A stretch of 64,000 nt of DNA from Litoribacterium kuwaitense. GTDB lineage: Bacteria; Bacillota; Bacilli; Bacillales; DSM-28697. Positions 27,329 to 36,647 of this stretch are shown in pieces (position 1 is the stretch's first letter; every line of letters starts with the position of its first letter). The position numbers and the translations under genes were made by a program. The stretch lies in assembly GCF_011058155.1 (NCBI RefSeq), contig NZ_JAALFC010000002.1, positions 146,366 to 210,365 of the forward strand, written 5' to 3'. Under the pieces are notes generated by a model. The model ran no database searches. It saw only the letters and a list, made by a program, of their open reading frames with translations, and was not told where the DNA came from.

Positions 27329-28594
27329 ATGAAAAAGATTGCTGCAATGATAACAGCATTTCTCGTCGTATTGGCGCCTTTAATTCCTGCCAGTGCCGAC
27401 AGCGGAGACGTTTATCAGACTGATGACGTACTCGGACGAGGGGAATTTTTTAACCAAATCACTGAGCAGCTAGATGTTGAGCCAAATGATGAGCCTTTTT
27501 TCTGGCCAGCAGATATTGATGAAACATCGCCATACGCTGATTCAGTGAAAGCGCTCATGCAAAGAGGCGTTTTGGAAGGATATCCAGGAAACAAAATTCA
27601 GCCAGAGCGTCCACTTTTTGATATTGAAGCCGCGGCGATCTTAGCCCGATTACTTCATGTTGATGAAGATACAGCTGTGGCGGATCTAGTAGATACTTTT
27701 GGTCTGTCTATTGAGGACGGCACGTTTACAACCCAAACAGAAGTCGATGAAATCTTTACGAAAGCACTTGTGAGCGATGAAAGCGCCTTGGAATGGGTGA
27801 ATCGTTCCACTGAAGCGTCTATCGATGTTGCGTCTTTTAACGCAAGTGCAGATATGACAATGGAAATGAAGTTTGATGACGAAACGATGCAAATGATGGA
27901 AGAATTAGGCGAAGAAGCAGCTGCTATGTTTTCTATGGATGCGACATTTGACATGAGTGTTGATTTAGACACTGGAATTCACCAAGTCATTACGGTACAA
28001 ATGCCGTTTGAAGACCCTGAGCTTCCAGCTGAAATGACAATTGAGCAGTATCTAGTAGAAGATGGGATTTACATGTCCATTCCTCTTTCAGAATCTGGTG
28101 AGAAAGAATGGATGAAGATCCCAGCAGATGAAGCTTACACAATGCCATTCGATGAAATGCTTACAATGCAGGCAGACAGCCTTGAGTTTTATGAGCAGCT
28201 CAACAATGAGTTTTTCTTCTACAAAGATTTAGGCGAAGAAGACGGCTTGCGTAACATTGCATTTCGCGGTGTCATTCCTTCGATCACTGAACTTTTAGAA
28301 GCATTGCAAATGCAAATGGGTGAGGAAGAGCTTTCCCTAGAAATGATGATGCCAGGAGATGCATCTGTTGGTATGAGCGGTCAAATGTGGATTGAAGAGA
28401 GTTCTGCGGCTGTTACTCGTCAAGTCGCTGACATGACGATTTCAATGGATGAGGAATCTATGGGCTTTTCCGGCATGGATATTTTCTTTGACATGACAAT
28501 GACGGATTATAATGAAGCCGGCCCAATTGAATTACCAGAAGCAGCAGAAAATGCTGAAGAGCTATCTTTTGAAGATACAATGATGGTTGAATAA
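27329..28594 (+). CDS. Exported Met-rich acidic protein with one SLH domain
   Basis: I choose ATG 27329, preceded by GGGGAGAGAG; a GTG 12 codons upstream has no signal-peptide logic. The product of about 421 residues has a cleavable signal peptide (cleavage near PASADS), one SLH-like unit (about residues 22-85: FFWPADIDETSPYADSVKALMQ, GYPGNKIQPERPL) and a large beta-rich region very rich in Met, Glu and Asp that resembles DUF6612/LppX-like lipid-carrier folds. The SLH unit probably tethers it to the cell wall. Function unknown. Confidence 0.75.
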   Translation: MKKIAAMITAFLVVLAPLIPASADSGDVYQTDDVLGRGEFFNQITEQLDVEPNDEPFFWPADIDETSPYADSVKALMQRGVLEGYPGNKIQPERPLFDIEAAAILARLLHVDEDTAVADLVDTFGLSIEDGTFTTQTEVDEIFTKALVSDESALEWVNRSTEASIDVASFNASADMTMEMKFDDETMQMMEELGEEAAAMFSMDATFDMSVDLDTGIHQVITVQMPFEDPELPAEMTIEQYLVEDGIYMSIPLSESGEKEWMKIPADEAYTMPFDEMLTMQADSLEFYEQLNNEFFFYKDLGEEDGLRNIAFRGVIPSITELLEALQMQMGEEELSLEMMMPGDASVGMSGQMWIEESSAAVTRQVADMTISMDEESMGFSGMDIFFDMTMTDYNEAGPIELPEAAENAEELSFEDTMMVE

Positions 28595-28616
28595 GAATCG
28601 AATCTTTACTCAGAAG

Positions 28617-28647
28617 GCCTTCGTCTACGGACGAAGGCTTTTTTTTA
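28617..28647 (+). terminator. Terminator after the SLH protein gene
   Basis: GCCTTCGTC/GACGAAGGC with a 4-nt loop is followed by eight T. Confidence 0.9.
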
Positions 28648-28722
28648 TACAAGTCTAAATCTCAATGCATACCGGGAGATAAGCAACGGGCGTGTCTAGC
28701 GAGGAGTAGGTCGGTTTTTGAA

Positions 28723-29049
28723 CTAGAGATGCTTTTTTTCAAAGTTTTCTTTGCGGTGCAATTCTTTTACAAAGGCGTCAATTTTGAGAAGGTTTTCTTC
28801 AGAGAGCTCACCTACGTAAACAAAGCGCCCTCTTAATGGGGAGTTTAATGGGCTTTGTCTGCCAACAAGCTCGTCTAACGAAACATTAAAAAGGTCAGCG
28901 AGCTGACATAAAATAGAAAGGCTCGGCTGTCTGCGACCATTTTCATAGTTTCCATAGGCTTGAGGTGTTAATCCTAATTGATCAGCTATGGCTTGTCGCG
29001 AAACATTATGTTCTTGTCGGATGCGCTGTAGATTGATAGGGGTCATCAT
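28723..29049 (-). CDS. XRE-family transcriptional regulator
   Basis: The 108-residue protein has an N-terminal Cro/CI helix-turn-helix (residues about 5-60: LQRIRQEHNVSRQAIADQLGLTPQAYGNYENGRRQPS, then LCQLADLFNVSLDELVGR). The C-terminal 45 residues are charged and lack a known ligand domain. AAAGGA precedes the start. No target can be named. Confidence 0.88.
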   Translation of the reverse strand: MMTPINLQRIRQEHNVSRQAIADQLGLTPQAYGNYENGRRQPSLSILCQLADLFNVSLDELVGRQSPLNSPLRGRFVYVGELSEENLLKIDAFVKELHRKENFEKKHL

Positions 29050-29244
29050 GCAACTATCCTTTCTAGCGATTTTGGCACAAGTCTTTTCGACTATCGGAAG
29101 GTCATAAAAATATAAAATAAGGACTATTTCATGTTGAATTGCTTATTCGAGGGTGTATATATGCCTATTCTGTATATTTGTTCGGCAAAAGTCAATTATT
29201 TTTATGTGCCAAAACGGCTAAATTGAATCTCTTGGGTAATTTTC

Positions 29245-29394
29245 TTAAGTCGAGTGTAAAATGTGATTGATCAACTGTTTCAGCTCGTAGATGGATTCTG
29301 ATAGCGGATAATCCTTCGCGCGGTTCTCACTTCGTTCAATAAACTGATAAAGCTCTTTTTTGAGAAGAAAAAGCTTTTGATTTGATGCCTCCAT
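29245..29394 (-). CDS. Small Spo0E-like peptide, 49 residues
   Basis: The longer open frame reaches 29556, but the ATG at 29394 has AAAGGAGGAG eight bases upstream and is the credible start. The product is two helices in length, ending YELKQLINHIL, similar in layout to Spo0E-family aspartyl-phosphate phosphatases. The usual SxxxD signature is not conserved (Ile and Lys at those positions), so phosphatase activity on Spo0A~P is doubtful. Confidence 0.5.
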   Translation of the reverse strand: MEASNQKLFLLKKELYQFIERSENRAKDYPLSESIYELKQLINHILHST

Positions 29395-29606
29395 CAGTCT
29401 GCTCCTCCTTTCAATTGACCATTGTATTATAAGCAACCCTTCCCTCTTGTGTGCATTGCTTTCAAAAGGCACGGCGTAGAGCATATAAAAACACGACGAA
29501 ATGGCCACATTACGGTAGAATAAGCCAAAGAAAAAAGTGCTTTTTTGCAAAGTCAAAATGAGCTATTTTACTATCAAAGGATAATGTTTCATTTATGTAA
29601 AAAAAA

Positions 29607-29773
29607 TTGGCTGTGATGCAAAACTGTGGTAATATATCCATATACGCCATGATCATATATAGATATACGGAGAGCAGTGCGGCAACACTGCTCTCTTCCT
29701 TAAAGCCGAACGATTCAGGCTGCTTCTTTTTAAAGGTTGTTGAGCTATCCTACAATGGGTAGCTCTTTTTATC
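29607..29773 (+). ncRNA. Candidate small RNA with promoter, hairpin and terminator
   Basis: TTGGCT (29607-29612), a 17-bp spacer and TAATAT (29630-29635) form a promoter. The transcript would contain a 10-bp hairpin GAGAGCAGTG/CACTGCTCTC (29670-29695) and end at GAGCTATCC/GGGTAGCTC followed by TTTTT (29742-29770), about 130 nt in all. No open frame of note lies in it. This explains most of the gap 29395-29940; alternatively it is a structured leader upstream of ssb. Confidence 0.4.
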
Positions 29774-29940
29774 TTGTCACCTTTTTAGCAGCTTAACGAT
29801 TTGGTCAAAAGAGCGATAATTCGATGTCTATAGTTTTTGAAACAATCTGGCATTTAGGCAGGCAAAACAGAAAAAAGGAGATTGGTCTACGTCAAGGCAG
29901 TCGTGTTACTTTCTAAGTCATATCCTCCAATTAGAAAGGA

Positions 29941-30315
29941 ATGAGTCTTATCGTTAACCAAATGCTCTTAGTCGGTAGACTGACGCGCCCCCCAGAGCTT
30001 CGATATACGACAAATGAAGGGGTGGCGATGACCCGCTTCATGCTCGCTGTAAACCGTTCATTCAAAAATAATGAAGGTGAGTACGACGTTGATTTTATTC
30101 CATGCACAGCGTGGCGTACGCTTGCAGAGACGACCGCTGAATATTGTGAGAAAGGGTCTCTCGTTGCTGTGACAGGGCGGTTGCGTTCTTACACGTTTGA
30201 AAGTGACAATGGACAAAAGGTCGAACAGTTAGAAATTGTTGCGAGTTCAGTGCAGTTTCTTGAGTCAAAAGAAGTACGGGAAAAGCGAAAGGCGCAGCAA
30301 ACCCCGTTTTCATAA
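29941..30315 (+). CDS. ssbB: Single-stranded DNA-binding protein (SsbB-like)
   Basis: The 124-residue OB-fold protein reads NQMLLVGRLTRPPELRYT, FMLAVNRSFKNNEGEYDVDFIPC and GSLVAVTGRLRSYTFE. It lacks the long acidic-tipped tail of SsbA, like the competence-associated SsbB. The ATG at 29941 touches AAAGGA directly, leaving no spacer, so the true start may be a rare codon a few triplets downstream; the family usually begins just before the conserved N-x-[VM]-x-LVGRL. Confidence 0.85.
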   Translation: MSLIVNQMLLVGRLTRPPELRYTTNEGVAMTRFMLAVNRSFKNNEGEYDVDFIPCTAWRTLAETTAEYCEKGSLVAVTGRLRSYTFESDNGQKVEQLEIVASSVQFLESKEVREKRKAQQTPFS

Positions 30316-30460
30316 GTTTGAAAATAGGTCGATTGATTGACGTTTTTGGAAGAAAACTGAAGAAATTTCTCTCTTGCTATTAAATTGTCAGCGAAATATG
30401 TCGATGAAAAAATGACGATGAGCTAAAGACGGTTTAAAGAAAAAGAGAGGGGCTTTGAGT

Positions 30461-32797
30461 ATGGGAATCCGTGGAAAACTGCTCACAACTATGGTCTTAG
30501 TCATCACTATCCCGTTAATTGTGTTAGGGACTGTGATTTTTATGCAAACATCAACAGGGATGCAAGAAAATACGCAAAACCATTTGCAAACAGAAATGGG
30601 GTTAAAAATCAATAATGCGGAAACGGTCAACTCGCGTATGGCCGAGGTGACGACGCAAATCTTACTGAACAACAGTATTCAAGAGGGTTTGGCTCATTTT
30701 AATGCAGGGGAATTAAGCTATGATACATTACAATTCAGACAGGAGACGGAAGACTTCTTATTTTCTTTAACACACGGTAATGATCTTATTGCAAATGTTG
30801 CCTTAATTAAAGCGGATGGCTCGATGATTACGAGCAGGGGGCAATCTTCTTTGTTGTCTGAAGAAGAATTAAATAACCTTAACAATCAGGATTGGTATAA
30901 AAGGGCGGAAGAGCTTTCAGGAAAAGGGTTTTGGGTAGCCTCTGAAGAGGACTTCGTCGAAGAGGGAGAGCGCGTCAGCTATGTTCGTTTGCTGAACAGC
31001 ATGAGTAGTAGTGATCCGTTAGCAGTGATCCGGATTTCCATTCATCCAGATCAATTGTTAACCTCTTTAGGGCAAGCTGAAGAAAATATTGAAGACGCCT
31101 TAGCCAGAGGAGAAACTGAAGAAGGCGAGACAACTGACTCATCGACACAACCGAGGGGTGTCGTTTACAACGAAAACACAGGAGTCAATTTTATCGTCTT
31201 AAATAAAAACAATCAAAATTTTTTGAATCCAAATGAACCACTTCATGAGGATTTCATTCAAGAAATTCAAGAAATAGAGCTAGAAAGAGATCAGCCAGTC
31301 ATCCAAAGTATAAATGTAGATGGAGAAGAGCAAATCGCTGTACTTCAAAACGTTAAAGGAACAGATTTGACCTTAGCGAGTGTCATTCCTCTCACGCACA
31401 TACTCGGTAGTGTAAATACGGTGAAAATATGGACGATTGTTACAGGCATTATTTTAGTTTTGTTAGCACTTGTGATCGGCACTTTGATGGCAATCCATAT
31501 TACTCGACCGTTAAATCAATTAAGAGACGCAATGAAAAAGGTAGAGGATGGAGATTTAACTGTAAAGGCAGATATAAAAGCCAAAGGAGAGATTCAACAA
31601 CTTGCTGGCAGCTTTAATACGATGGTCTCTCAACTAGCAACAGTTGTCCTCAGTGTTAAGGAGGCGACGACAGGATTGAAGACCTCCAGTGATCGCCTGA
31701 CAGTCAATTCAGCTACGGTTAATCAAGCATCAAATGAAATCTCTCAAGCGGTTGAACAAATTGCAGTTGGCGCCAGCGACCAATCTGAGTCGGTGAATGC
31801 TGGTGCAAGTATTACCGACACGCTCTCTGAGAAAATTCAAGAAGTCGTTGCGTCGATTCAAACGGTTCGTCAATCGGCAATGAATGCGGAAAAAGCAGGG
31901 AATGAAGGACAGCAAAAAGTCACTTATTTAACCGAATCATCATCAGAAAGCATGAGTCGACTTCAGGAAATGGCTGCTGAAATCGAAACGCTTGAAAAAG
32001 AGTCTGAAAAAATTGATTCGATTGTTGAAACAATTACTGACATTGCTAATCAAACGAATTTACTGGCATTAAATGCATCGATTGAGGCGGCACGTGTCGG
32101 TGAAGCCGGTCGTGGCTTTGCGGTTGTCGCTACTGAAATTCGACACCTTGCAGAGCAAGTGCAAACTGCTTCGCAAGAAATTGCGCATATCGTTCATTCA
32201 ACGCGGTCAGATATGAATCGTGTAGCCGGTCAGATGAATGAGGTTCGCACGTTATTTGAGTCACAAGGTGAACTGATTGATTCCAACGCGGATGCGTTCA
32301 CACAAATCATTACTGGGATTGATGATGTCAAACACGAAATGGCTCAGTTAGATGAGGGAGCAAAAGAGATGCTGACGTATCGTGAGCAGATTGTTGAAAT
32401 GATGGAGCTCAGCGCAAATGTGTCTGAAGAGACAGCAGCGACTTGTGAAGAGGTGTCTGCATCTGCCGAGGAGCAAATGGCATCTGTCAGTGAACTAACG
32501 CATCAAATTAAAGAAATGGACCATGAAATTAATGATTTACAAGGTCGAATTTCTTCCTTTCATATTGAAGAACAACCGCACATGCACGAACGAAAAATGA
32601 GTGATCACACAGCACTTCAGCTAGTCGAAGACGACGTCGTAGAAGAAATTGCTTCAACGAGTGATCATGAGGATGATTACGAGTCATCGTCTTATGATAG
32701 TAAAGAAGACGGTGTTCCGGAAAGTGAGTTCACTGAGCAATCCGACCAGCATCACGTTGAAGAAAACAATGAAGAAAAAGATCACACGCAACGATAA
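30461..32797 (+). CDS. Methyl-accepting chemotaxis receptor
   Basis: The 778-residue receptor has a membrane helix at about 8-30, an extracellular dCache-type sensing region (about 35-315), a second helix (about 325-347), HAMP (about 348-400) and a long signalling coiled coil with the conserved tip [37 protein letters not shown]. An acidic His-containing tail of about 70 residues after the coiled coil is unusual. I prefer ATG 30461 over the TTG two codons earlier, given GAGAGGGG upstream. It is an orphan receptor with no neighbouring che genes. Confidence 0.93.
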   Translation: MGIRGKLLTTMVLVITIPLIVLGTVIFMQTSTGMQENTQNHLQTEMGLKINNAETVNSRMAEVTTQILLNNSIQEGLAHFNAGELSYDTLQFRQETEDFLFSLTHGNDLIANVALIKADGSMITSRGQSSLLSEEELNNLNNQDWYKRAEELSGKGFWVASEEDFVEEGERVSYVRLLNSMSSSDPLAVIRISIHPDQLLTSLGQAEENIEDALARGETEEGETTDSSTQPRGVVYNENTGVNFIVLNKNNQNFLNPNEPLHEDFIQEIQEIELERDQPVIQSINVDGEEQIAVLQNVKGTDLTLASVIPLTHILGSVNTVKIWTIVTGIILVLLALVIGTLMAIHITRPLNQLRDAMKKVEDGDLTVKADIKAKGEIQQLAGSFNTMVSQLATVVLSVKEATTGLKTSSDRLTVNSATVNQASNEISQAVEQIAVGASDQSESVNAGASITDTLSEKIQEVVASIQTVRQSAMNAEKAGNEGQQKVTYLTESSSESMSRLQEMAAEIETLEKESEKIDSIVETITDIANQTNLLALNASIEAARVGEAGRGFAVVATEIRHLAEQVQTASQEIAHIVHSTRSDMNRVAGQMNEVRTLFESQGELIDSNADAFTQIITGIDDVKHEMAQLDEGAKEMLTYREQIVEMMELSANVSEETAATCEEVSASAEEQMASVSELTHQIKEMDHEINDLQGRISSFHIEEQPHMHERKMSDHTALQLVEDDVVEEIASTSDHEDDYESSSYDSKEDGVPESEFTEQSDQHHVEENNEEKDHTQR

Positions 32798-32823
32798 AAA
32801 CAGAAATATATGCCTCATCTGTG

Positions 32824-32866
32824 AACTGCACCTCAATTGTTAGATGTATCGGGGGTGCAGTTTTTC
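32824..32866 (+). terminator. Terminator after the chemoreceptor gene
   Basis: AACTGCACCTC pairs with GGGGTGCAGTT around a 17-nt loop, followed by TTTT. Confidence 0.75.
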
Positions 32867-32957
32867 GCTGAATCTTCCTTGCAGGTGATAAAGTCTTTCT
32901 CAAATGCTTCTTTTTTCATGAATGAGGTGCAGTTAACCTTTTCAGAACGGAAGCCAT

Positions 32958-33009
32958 TTGTTATGATGGAAGTAAGCTACATATAAGTGTTAATGTAATG
33001 CATTACATT
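32958..33009 (+). promoter_or_regulatory. Promoter with palindromic operator before the isomerase genes
   Basis: TTGTTA (32958-32963), a 17-bp spacer and ATATAA (32981-32986) are followed by the perfect 18-bp palindrome AATGTAATGCATTACATT (32992-33009), which would cover the transcription start. This layout suits a repressor site; the repressor is not identified. Confidence 0.6.
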
Positions 33010-33024
33010 TAGAGGAGGAGTACG

Positions 33025-33762
33025 ATGGCAGCAAAATTAGGCTTACAACTGTTTACACTGCGAGAAGAATGTGCAGAGGACTTCGTTGGAACACTCGAGA
33101 AGGTGGCGGCTTTAGGTTACGAAGGGGTAGAATTTGCCGGGTACTATGGTATGTCAGCGGCAGATTTAAAACACGAGTTGGATCGACTTAATTTGACAGC
33201 GATTTCAGCGCATGTACCTATTCCACAGCTACGCGATAACCTTGCTGATACGATTGCTTATCAAAAGGCAATCGGTGCAAAGTATATCGTTTGTCCTTAC
33301 CTTAGTGAAGAAGATCGTCAAAAGTACAAGGAGCTTGTTCCTTTATTTAAAGAAGTGGCCGCGGCTTGTCAAAAAGAAGGGATGACCTTTGGGTACCATC
33401 ATCATGATTTCGAGCTGGAGCCATACGAAGGGACGGACGGTTTAAGCTATTTGCTTACTCATTTGTCAGCCGAAGAGCTTATTGCTGAATTTGATGTGTA
33501 TTGGCTTCGTAAAGCTGGAAAATCACCAGTGGAATGGTTGCGGGCCCACAAAGGACGTACTCCACTCGTTCATTTAAAAGATATGACGCAAGACGGCTCC
33601 TTTGCAGCGCTTGGAGAAGGGGATACAGACATTCAAGCCATTCTGGCAGAAGAGAAAAGCAGTGAGGTAGAATGGTGGATTGTTGAGCAAGATGTGACAC
33701 CTGGCCCTGCGCTTGAATCTGTCGCAAAAAGCAGAGAATATTTGAAGACGATTTACAGATAA
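33025..33762 (+). CDS. Sugar phosphate isomerase/epimerase (TIM barrel)
   Basis: The 245-residue protein of the AP_endonuc_2 (xylose-isomerase-like) fold starts MAAKLGLQLFTLREEC. Candidate metal-site residues lie in GYHHHDFEL, LIAEFDVYWLRKAG, PLVHLKDM and WWIVEQD. AGAGGAGGAG precedes the ATG. It is the first gene behind the palindromic operator, followed by a second TIM-barrel gene, so both probably act on one carbohydrate; the substrate is not visible. Confidence 0.88.
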   Translation: MAAKLGLQLFTLREECAEDFVGTLEKVAALGYEGVEFAGYYGMSAADLKHELDRLNLTAISAHVPIPQLRDNLADTIAYQKAIGAKYIVCPYLSEEDRQKYKELVPLFKEVAAACQKEGMTFGYHHHDFELEPYEGTDGLSYLLTHLSAEELIAEFDVYWLRKAGKSPVEWLRAHKGRTPLVHLKDMTQDGSFAALGEGDTDIQAILAEEKSSEVEWWIVEQDVTPGPALESVAKSREYLKTIYR

Positions 33763-33802
33763 ACTAAATATAGAAAACCATTTGAAGTTGAAAGGAGAAA
33801 TA

Positions 33803-34777
33803 ATGATGAAACTTGGTGTTTTTACAGTACTTTATCAAGACTTAGCTTTTGAAGACATGCTTGATAAAGTGAAAGCGATGGGGATTGAAGCTGTAGAAGT
33901 AGGTACAGGAGCATATCCTGGACAGGCTCACGCACCTCTTGAAGATTTGTTGGCAGATGACGCAAAAGTTAAAGCGTTTCAAGAAGCCATTACCTCAAGA
34001 GGTCTCACTTTAAGCGGGTTAAGTTTTCATGGAAACCCATTGCATCCAGATCCTGAATTCGCAAAAAAATCTCATGAAAGCTGGAGAAATACGGTCCTAT
34101 TGGCTGAGAAGCTAGGTCTTGATGTTGTCAACGGATTTTCTGGATGCCCAGGAGACTCTGAAACTTCGAAAAATCCAAACTGGGTCACGTGTGCCTGGCC
34201 TCCTGAATATGCTGAGGTTTTAGAGTGGCAATGGACAGAAAAAGTAATTCCTTATTGGCAAGAGGAAGCTGCTTTTGCAAAGGAACATGGTATTCAAAAA
34301 ATTGCTTTTGAAATGCATCCAGGATTTGTTGTTTATAATCCGGAGACACTCTTACGTTTGCGGGCGGCCGTCGGTGACATCATTGGAGCAAACTTTGATC
34401 CAAGTCACCTCGTTTGGCAAGGAATCGATCCTGTTGAAGCGATAAAGCATCTTGGCAAAGAAAATGCAATTTTCCACTTCCACGCGAAGGACGTTTATGT
34501 AGATGAAGCGAATAAGAGCATTAATGGTGTCCTCGATACGAAGCATTACGGTCAAGTCTTAGATCGTTCATGGACGTTCCGTACGTGCGGCTACGGACAA
34601 AACGAAAAGCTTTGGCGGGACATGATTTCTGCGTTACAGATGGTCAATTACGATTATGTCATGTCAATTGAGCATGAGGACATGCTTGCTTCCATTGATG
34701 AAGGGCTCCAAAGTGCCATTGATTTCTTAAAGCCTTTACTATTTACAGAAAAACCAGCGGAAGCTTGGTGGGCATAA
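33803..34777 (+). CDS. Sugar phosphate isomerase/epimerase, second paralogue
   Basis: The product of about 324 residues has the same fold, with ALEMHPG-like FEMHPGFVVYN, NFDPSHLVWQGIDP, FHFHAKDVYVD and MSIEHEDM as likely metal or substrate segments. ATG 33803 follows AAAGGAG; ATG 33806 is an alternative. It is probably cotranscribed with the preceding isomerase (40-bp gap). Similar proteins occur next to Gfo/Idh-type dehydrogenases, but none is present here. Confidence 0.88.
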   Translation: MMKLGVFTVLYQDLAFEDMLDKVKAMGIEAVEVGTGAYPGQAHAPLEDLLADDAKVKAFQEAITSRGLTLSGLSFHGNPLHPDPEFAKKSHESWRNTVLLAEKLGLDVVNGFSGCPGDSETSKNPNWVTCAWPPEYAEVLEWQWTEKVIPYWQEEAAFAKEHGIQKIAFEMHPGFVVYNPETLLRLRAAVGDIIGANFDPSHLVWQGIDPVEAIKHLGKENAIFHFHAKDVYVDEANKSINGVLDTKHYGQVLDRSWTFRTCGYGQNEKLWRDMISALQMVNYDYVMSIEHEDMLASIDEGLQSAIDFLKPLLFTEKPAEAWWA

Positions 34778-34785
34778 ATTAAATT

Positions 34786-34819
34786 ACACCGCGGCTGAAA
34801 TAAAAAGTCGCGGTGTTTT
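34786..34819 (+). terminator. Terminator after the isomerase pair
   Basis: ACACCGCG-GCT pairs with AGT-CGCGGTGT, followed by TTTT. Confidence 0.8.
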
Positions 34820-34948
34820 GCGTTGTTGAATACACTGGGCGTCCCGAACATCATGATTGCTTCAAAATCTCCAGATTCCTCATCGTCTAAAGCATGGTAT
34901 ACTGTAGTGTAACGTACATAAAATCTTCAAAGTAGGAGTGGCCATACA

Positions 34949-35903
34949 ATGACAAAAACACCTATGTTTTTACAGCCTGTGTTTAAAGAGCGAATTTGGG
35001 GAGGCACGAAACTTCGGGAAGCCTTCGGTTATGAAATACCTTCTGAGGAAACAGGCGAATGCTGGGCAATTTCTGCCCATCCTCACGGAGAAAGCCAAAT
35101 TGAAAATGGTCCATTTTCAGGAAAGACGCTTCGGGCATTATATGAAGAAAACCGTGAGCTTTTCGGCAATCACGATGCATCTGTATTTCCGTTATTAACA
35201 AAAATTTTAGATGCGAACGCCGATTTATCAGTGCAGGTTCACCCTGATGATACGTACGCAAAGGCGCATGAAGCTGAAGGTGAATTAGGAAAAACGGAAT
35301 GCTGGTATATCATTGATGCCAAGGAAGGCGCAGAATTAATTTACGGTCATCACGCCAAAACGCAGGAAGAGCTGCAGCAGATGATTGATCACGGTCAATG
35401 GGATGATTTGTTGCGCCGTGTGCCTATCAAAAAGGTGACTTTTTTATGTGCCGAGCGGGACAATCCATGCTCTTTGCGAAGGCACACTCGTGCTAGAGAC
35501 ACAGCAGAGTTCAGACACGACGTACCGAGTGTATGATTATGATCGAAAGGGAGCCGATGGTCAACCTCGTGAGCTTCATTTAAAGCAGGCGATCGATGTG
35601 ACGACGGTCCCACACGTAGATGCGAAAACAACTGCTACTGAGGAACAACGAGAGGGCACAAAGGTTGTGACTTTAATTCAAGATCCACAGTTTTTTTCTG
35701 TTTATCATTGGACAATTGAAGGAGAAACTTCATTTCCAATGGAGGCGCCATTTTTACTCGTCAGCGTATTGGATGGTCAAGGCGAGATTGAAACTGAAGA
35801 CGGCACGTTTGCGTTTGCAAAAAGTCAACACTTCCTTATTCCGTCAACAGTGGACCGTTTTCAAATCCGGGGGAACGCAGAGTGTATCGTATCGCATGTA
35901 TAA
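34949..35903 (+). CDS. manA: Mannose-6-phosphate isomerase, class I, frameshifted
   Basis: The span of about 318 codons equals a full ManA. The first frame (to 35536) has FKERIWGGTKLRE, the zinc ligands of QVHPDD and KTECWYII; after about 35445 the protein continues in the +1 frame (PSGTIHALCEGTLVLETQQSSDTTYRVYDYDR...). The break lies at six T (35440-35445) in GTGACTTTTTTATGTG; five T would give VTFYVPSGTIHAL, the expected zinc-site sequence. Either a sequencing insertion or a real lesion; everything else is intact. It interconverts mannose-6-P and fructose-6-P. Confidence 0.85.
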
Positions 35904-36006
35904 TGAATATCGTTTGACTGCTTTTATGAGGATGTAGGTGTTCGTCTCATCGAGCGTTTTTTCTAAAGGCGTTTTTTCCTGAAACGACGTTAAGACAATT
36001 CTGCTG

Positions 36007-36057
36007 TCGAGTACTTCCGAACAGGTGAGCGATAAAGGCTGTCTTGGAAGTACTCGA
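36007..36057. repeat. Long imperfect inverted repeat, no T tail
   Basis: TCGAGTACTTCC (36007-36018) pairs perfectly with GGAAGTACTCGA (36046-36057), and ACAG/CTGT extends the stem inwards. It lies in the 390-bp gap between manA and a small ORF, with no T tail on either strand. Operator, structured RNA or decayed mobile-element remnant are possible. Nothing else was recognised in 35904-36296. Confidence 0.5.
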
Positions 36058-36296
36058 TTTATCGATAAAAGCAAGAGAATGACAGTTACGTCCTTTTGAG
36101 GGCGTTTTTTAAATTGGCCTGAATTTGAATATTTCCTGAAATGAGCGTAGTTTAACAGTTTAAGAGAGCTCACGTGTATATATGCATCCGCTGTTTATAA
36201 TAAGAATTGCTTAGAGAAATTCAATTTCACTTCCTTTTATAAGGACTTTCGTCGCGATATGATGGTCGCAAGACATACGAAAGGAGGATAATTTCA

Positions 36297-36449
36297 ATGG
36301 CTGACCGTTTGTCTCAAATTGAAGAGGAGTTGCGCTGGCTTCGGAAGCAAGTATACTTGCTCGGGAATGAAATCCCTTCGTCACGACGAATTCACGCGAT
36401 TATTGAGCAAGTTGCAGCCAATGCTGAAGGTCTGCACACGAAAAATTGA
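36297..36449 (+). CDS. Small helical protein, 50 residues
   Basis: The ATG at 36297 has AAAGGAGG at ideal distance. The product begins MADRLSQIEEELRWLRKQVYLLG and is mostly helical and charged, with no membrane segment. A terminator follows at 36521. I recognise no family. Confidence 0.7.
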   Translation: MADRLSQIEEELRWLRKQVYLLGNEIPSSRRIHAIIEQVAANAEGLHTKN

Positions 36450-36520
36450 TCACTTGATGTTGCACTTCCTCTTAAATGACCCTCACATAACAAACCTCTA
36501 GCACATTCTTCTAGACATCA

Positions 36521-36557
36521 CCTCCAAAGCTTAGCCCCTCCTGAGCTTTGGGGGTTC
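36521..36557 (+). terminator. Terminator before gtaB
   Basis: CCTCCAAAGCT pairs with AGCTTTGGGGG around a 12-nt loop; the following tail TTCTTC is moderate. Confidence 0.65.
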
Positions 36558-36647
36558 TTCATCCGCAAAAAGCCCTTTCATCTGTTCATGTGCTGACTTA
36601 GTTAAATATGGTATACTCTTGAAAGATGGAAGGGAGGCGCGCTTATT

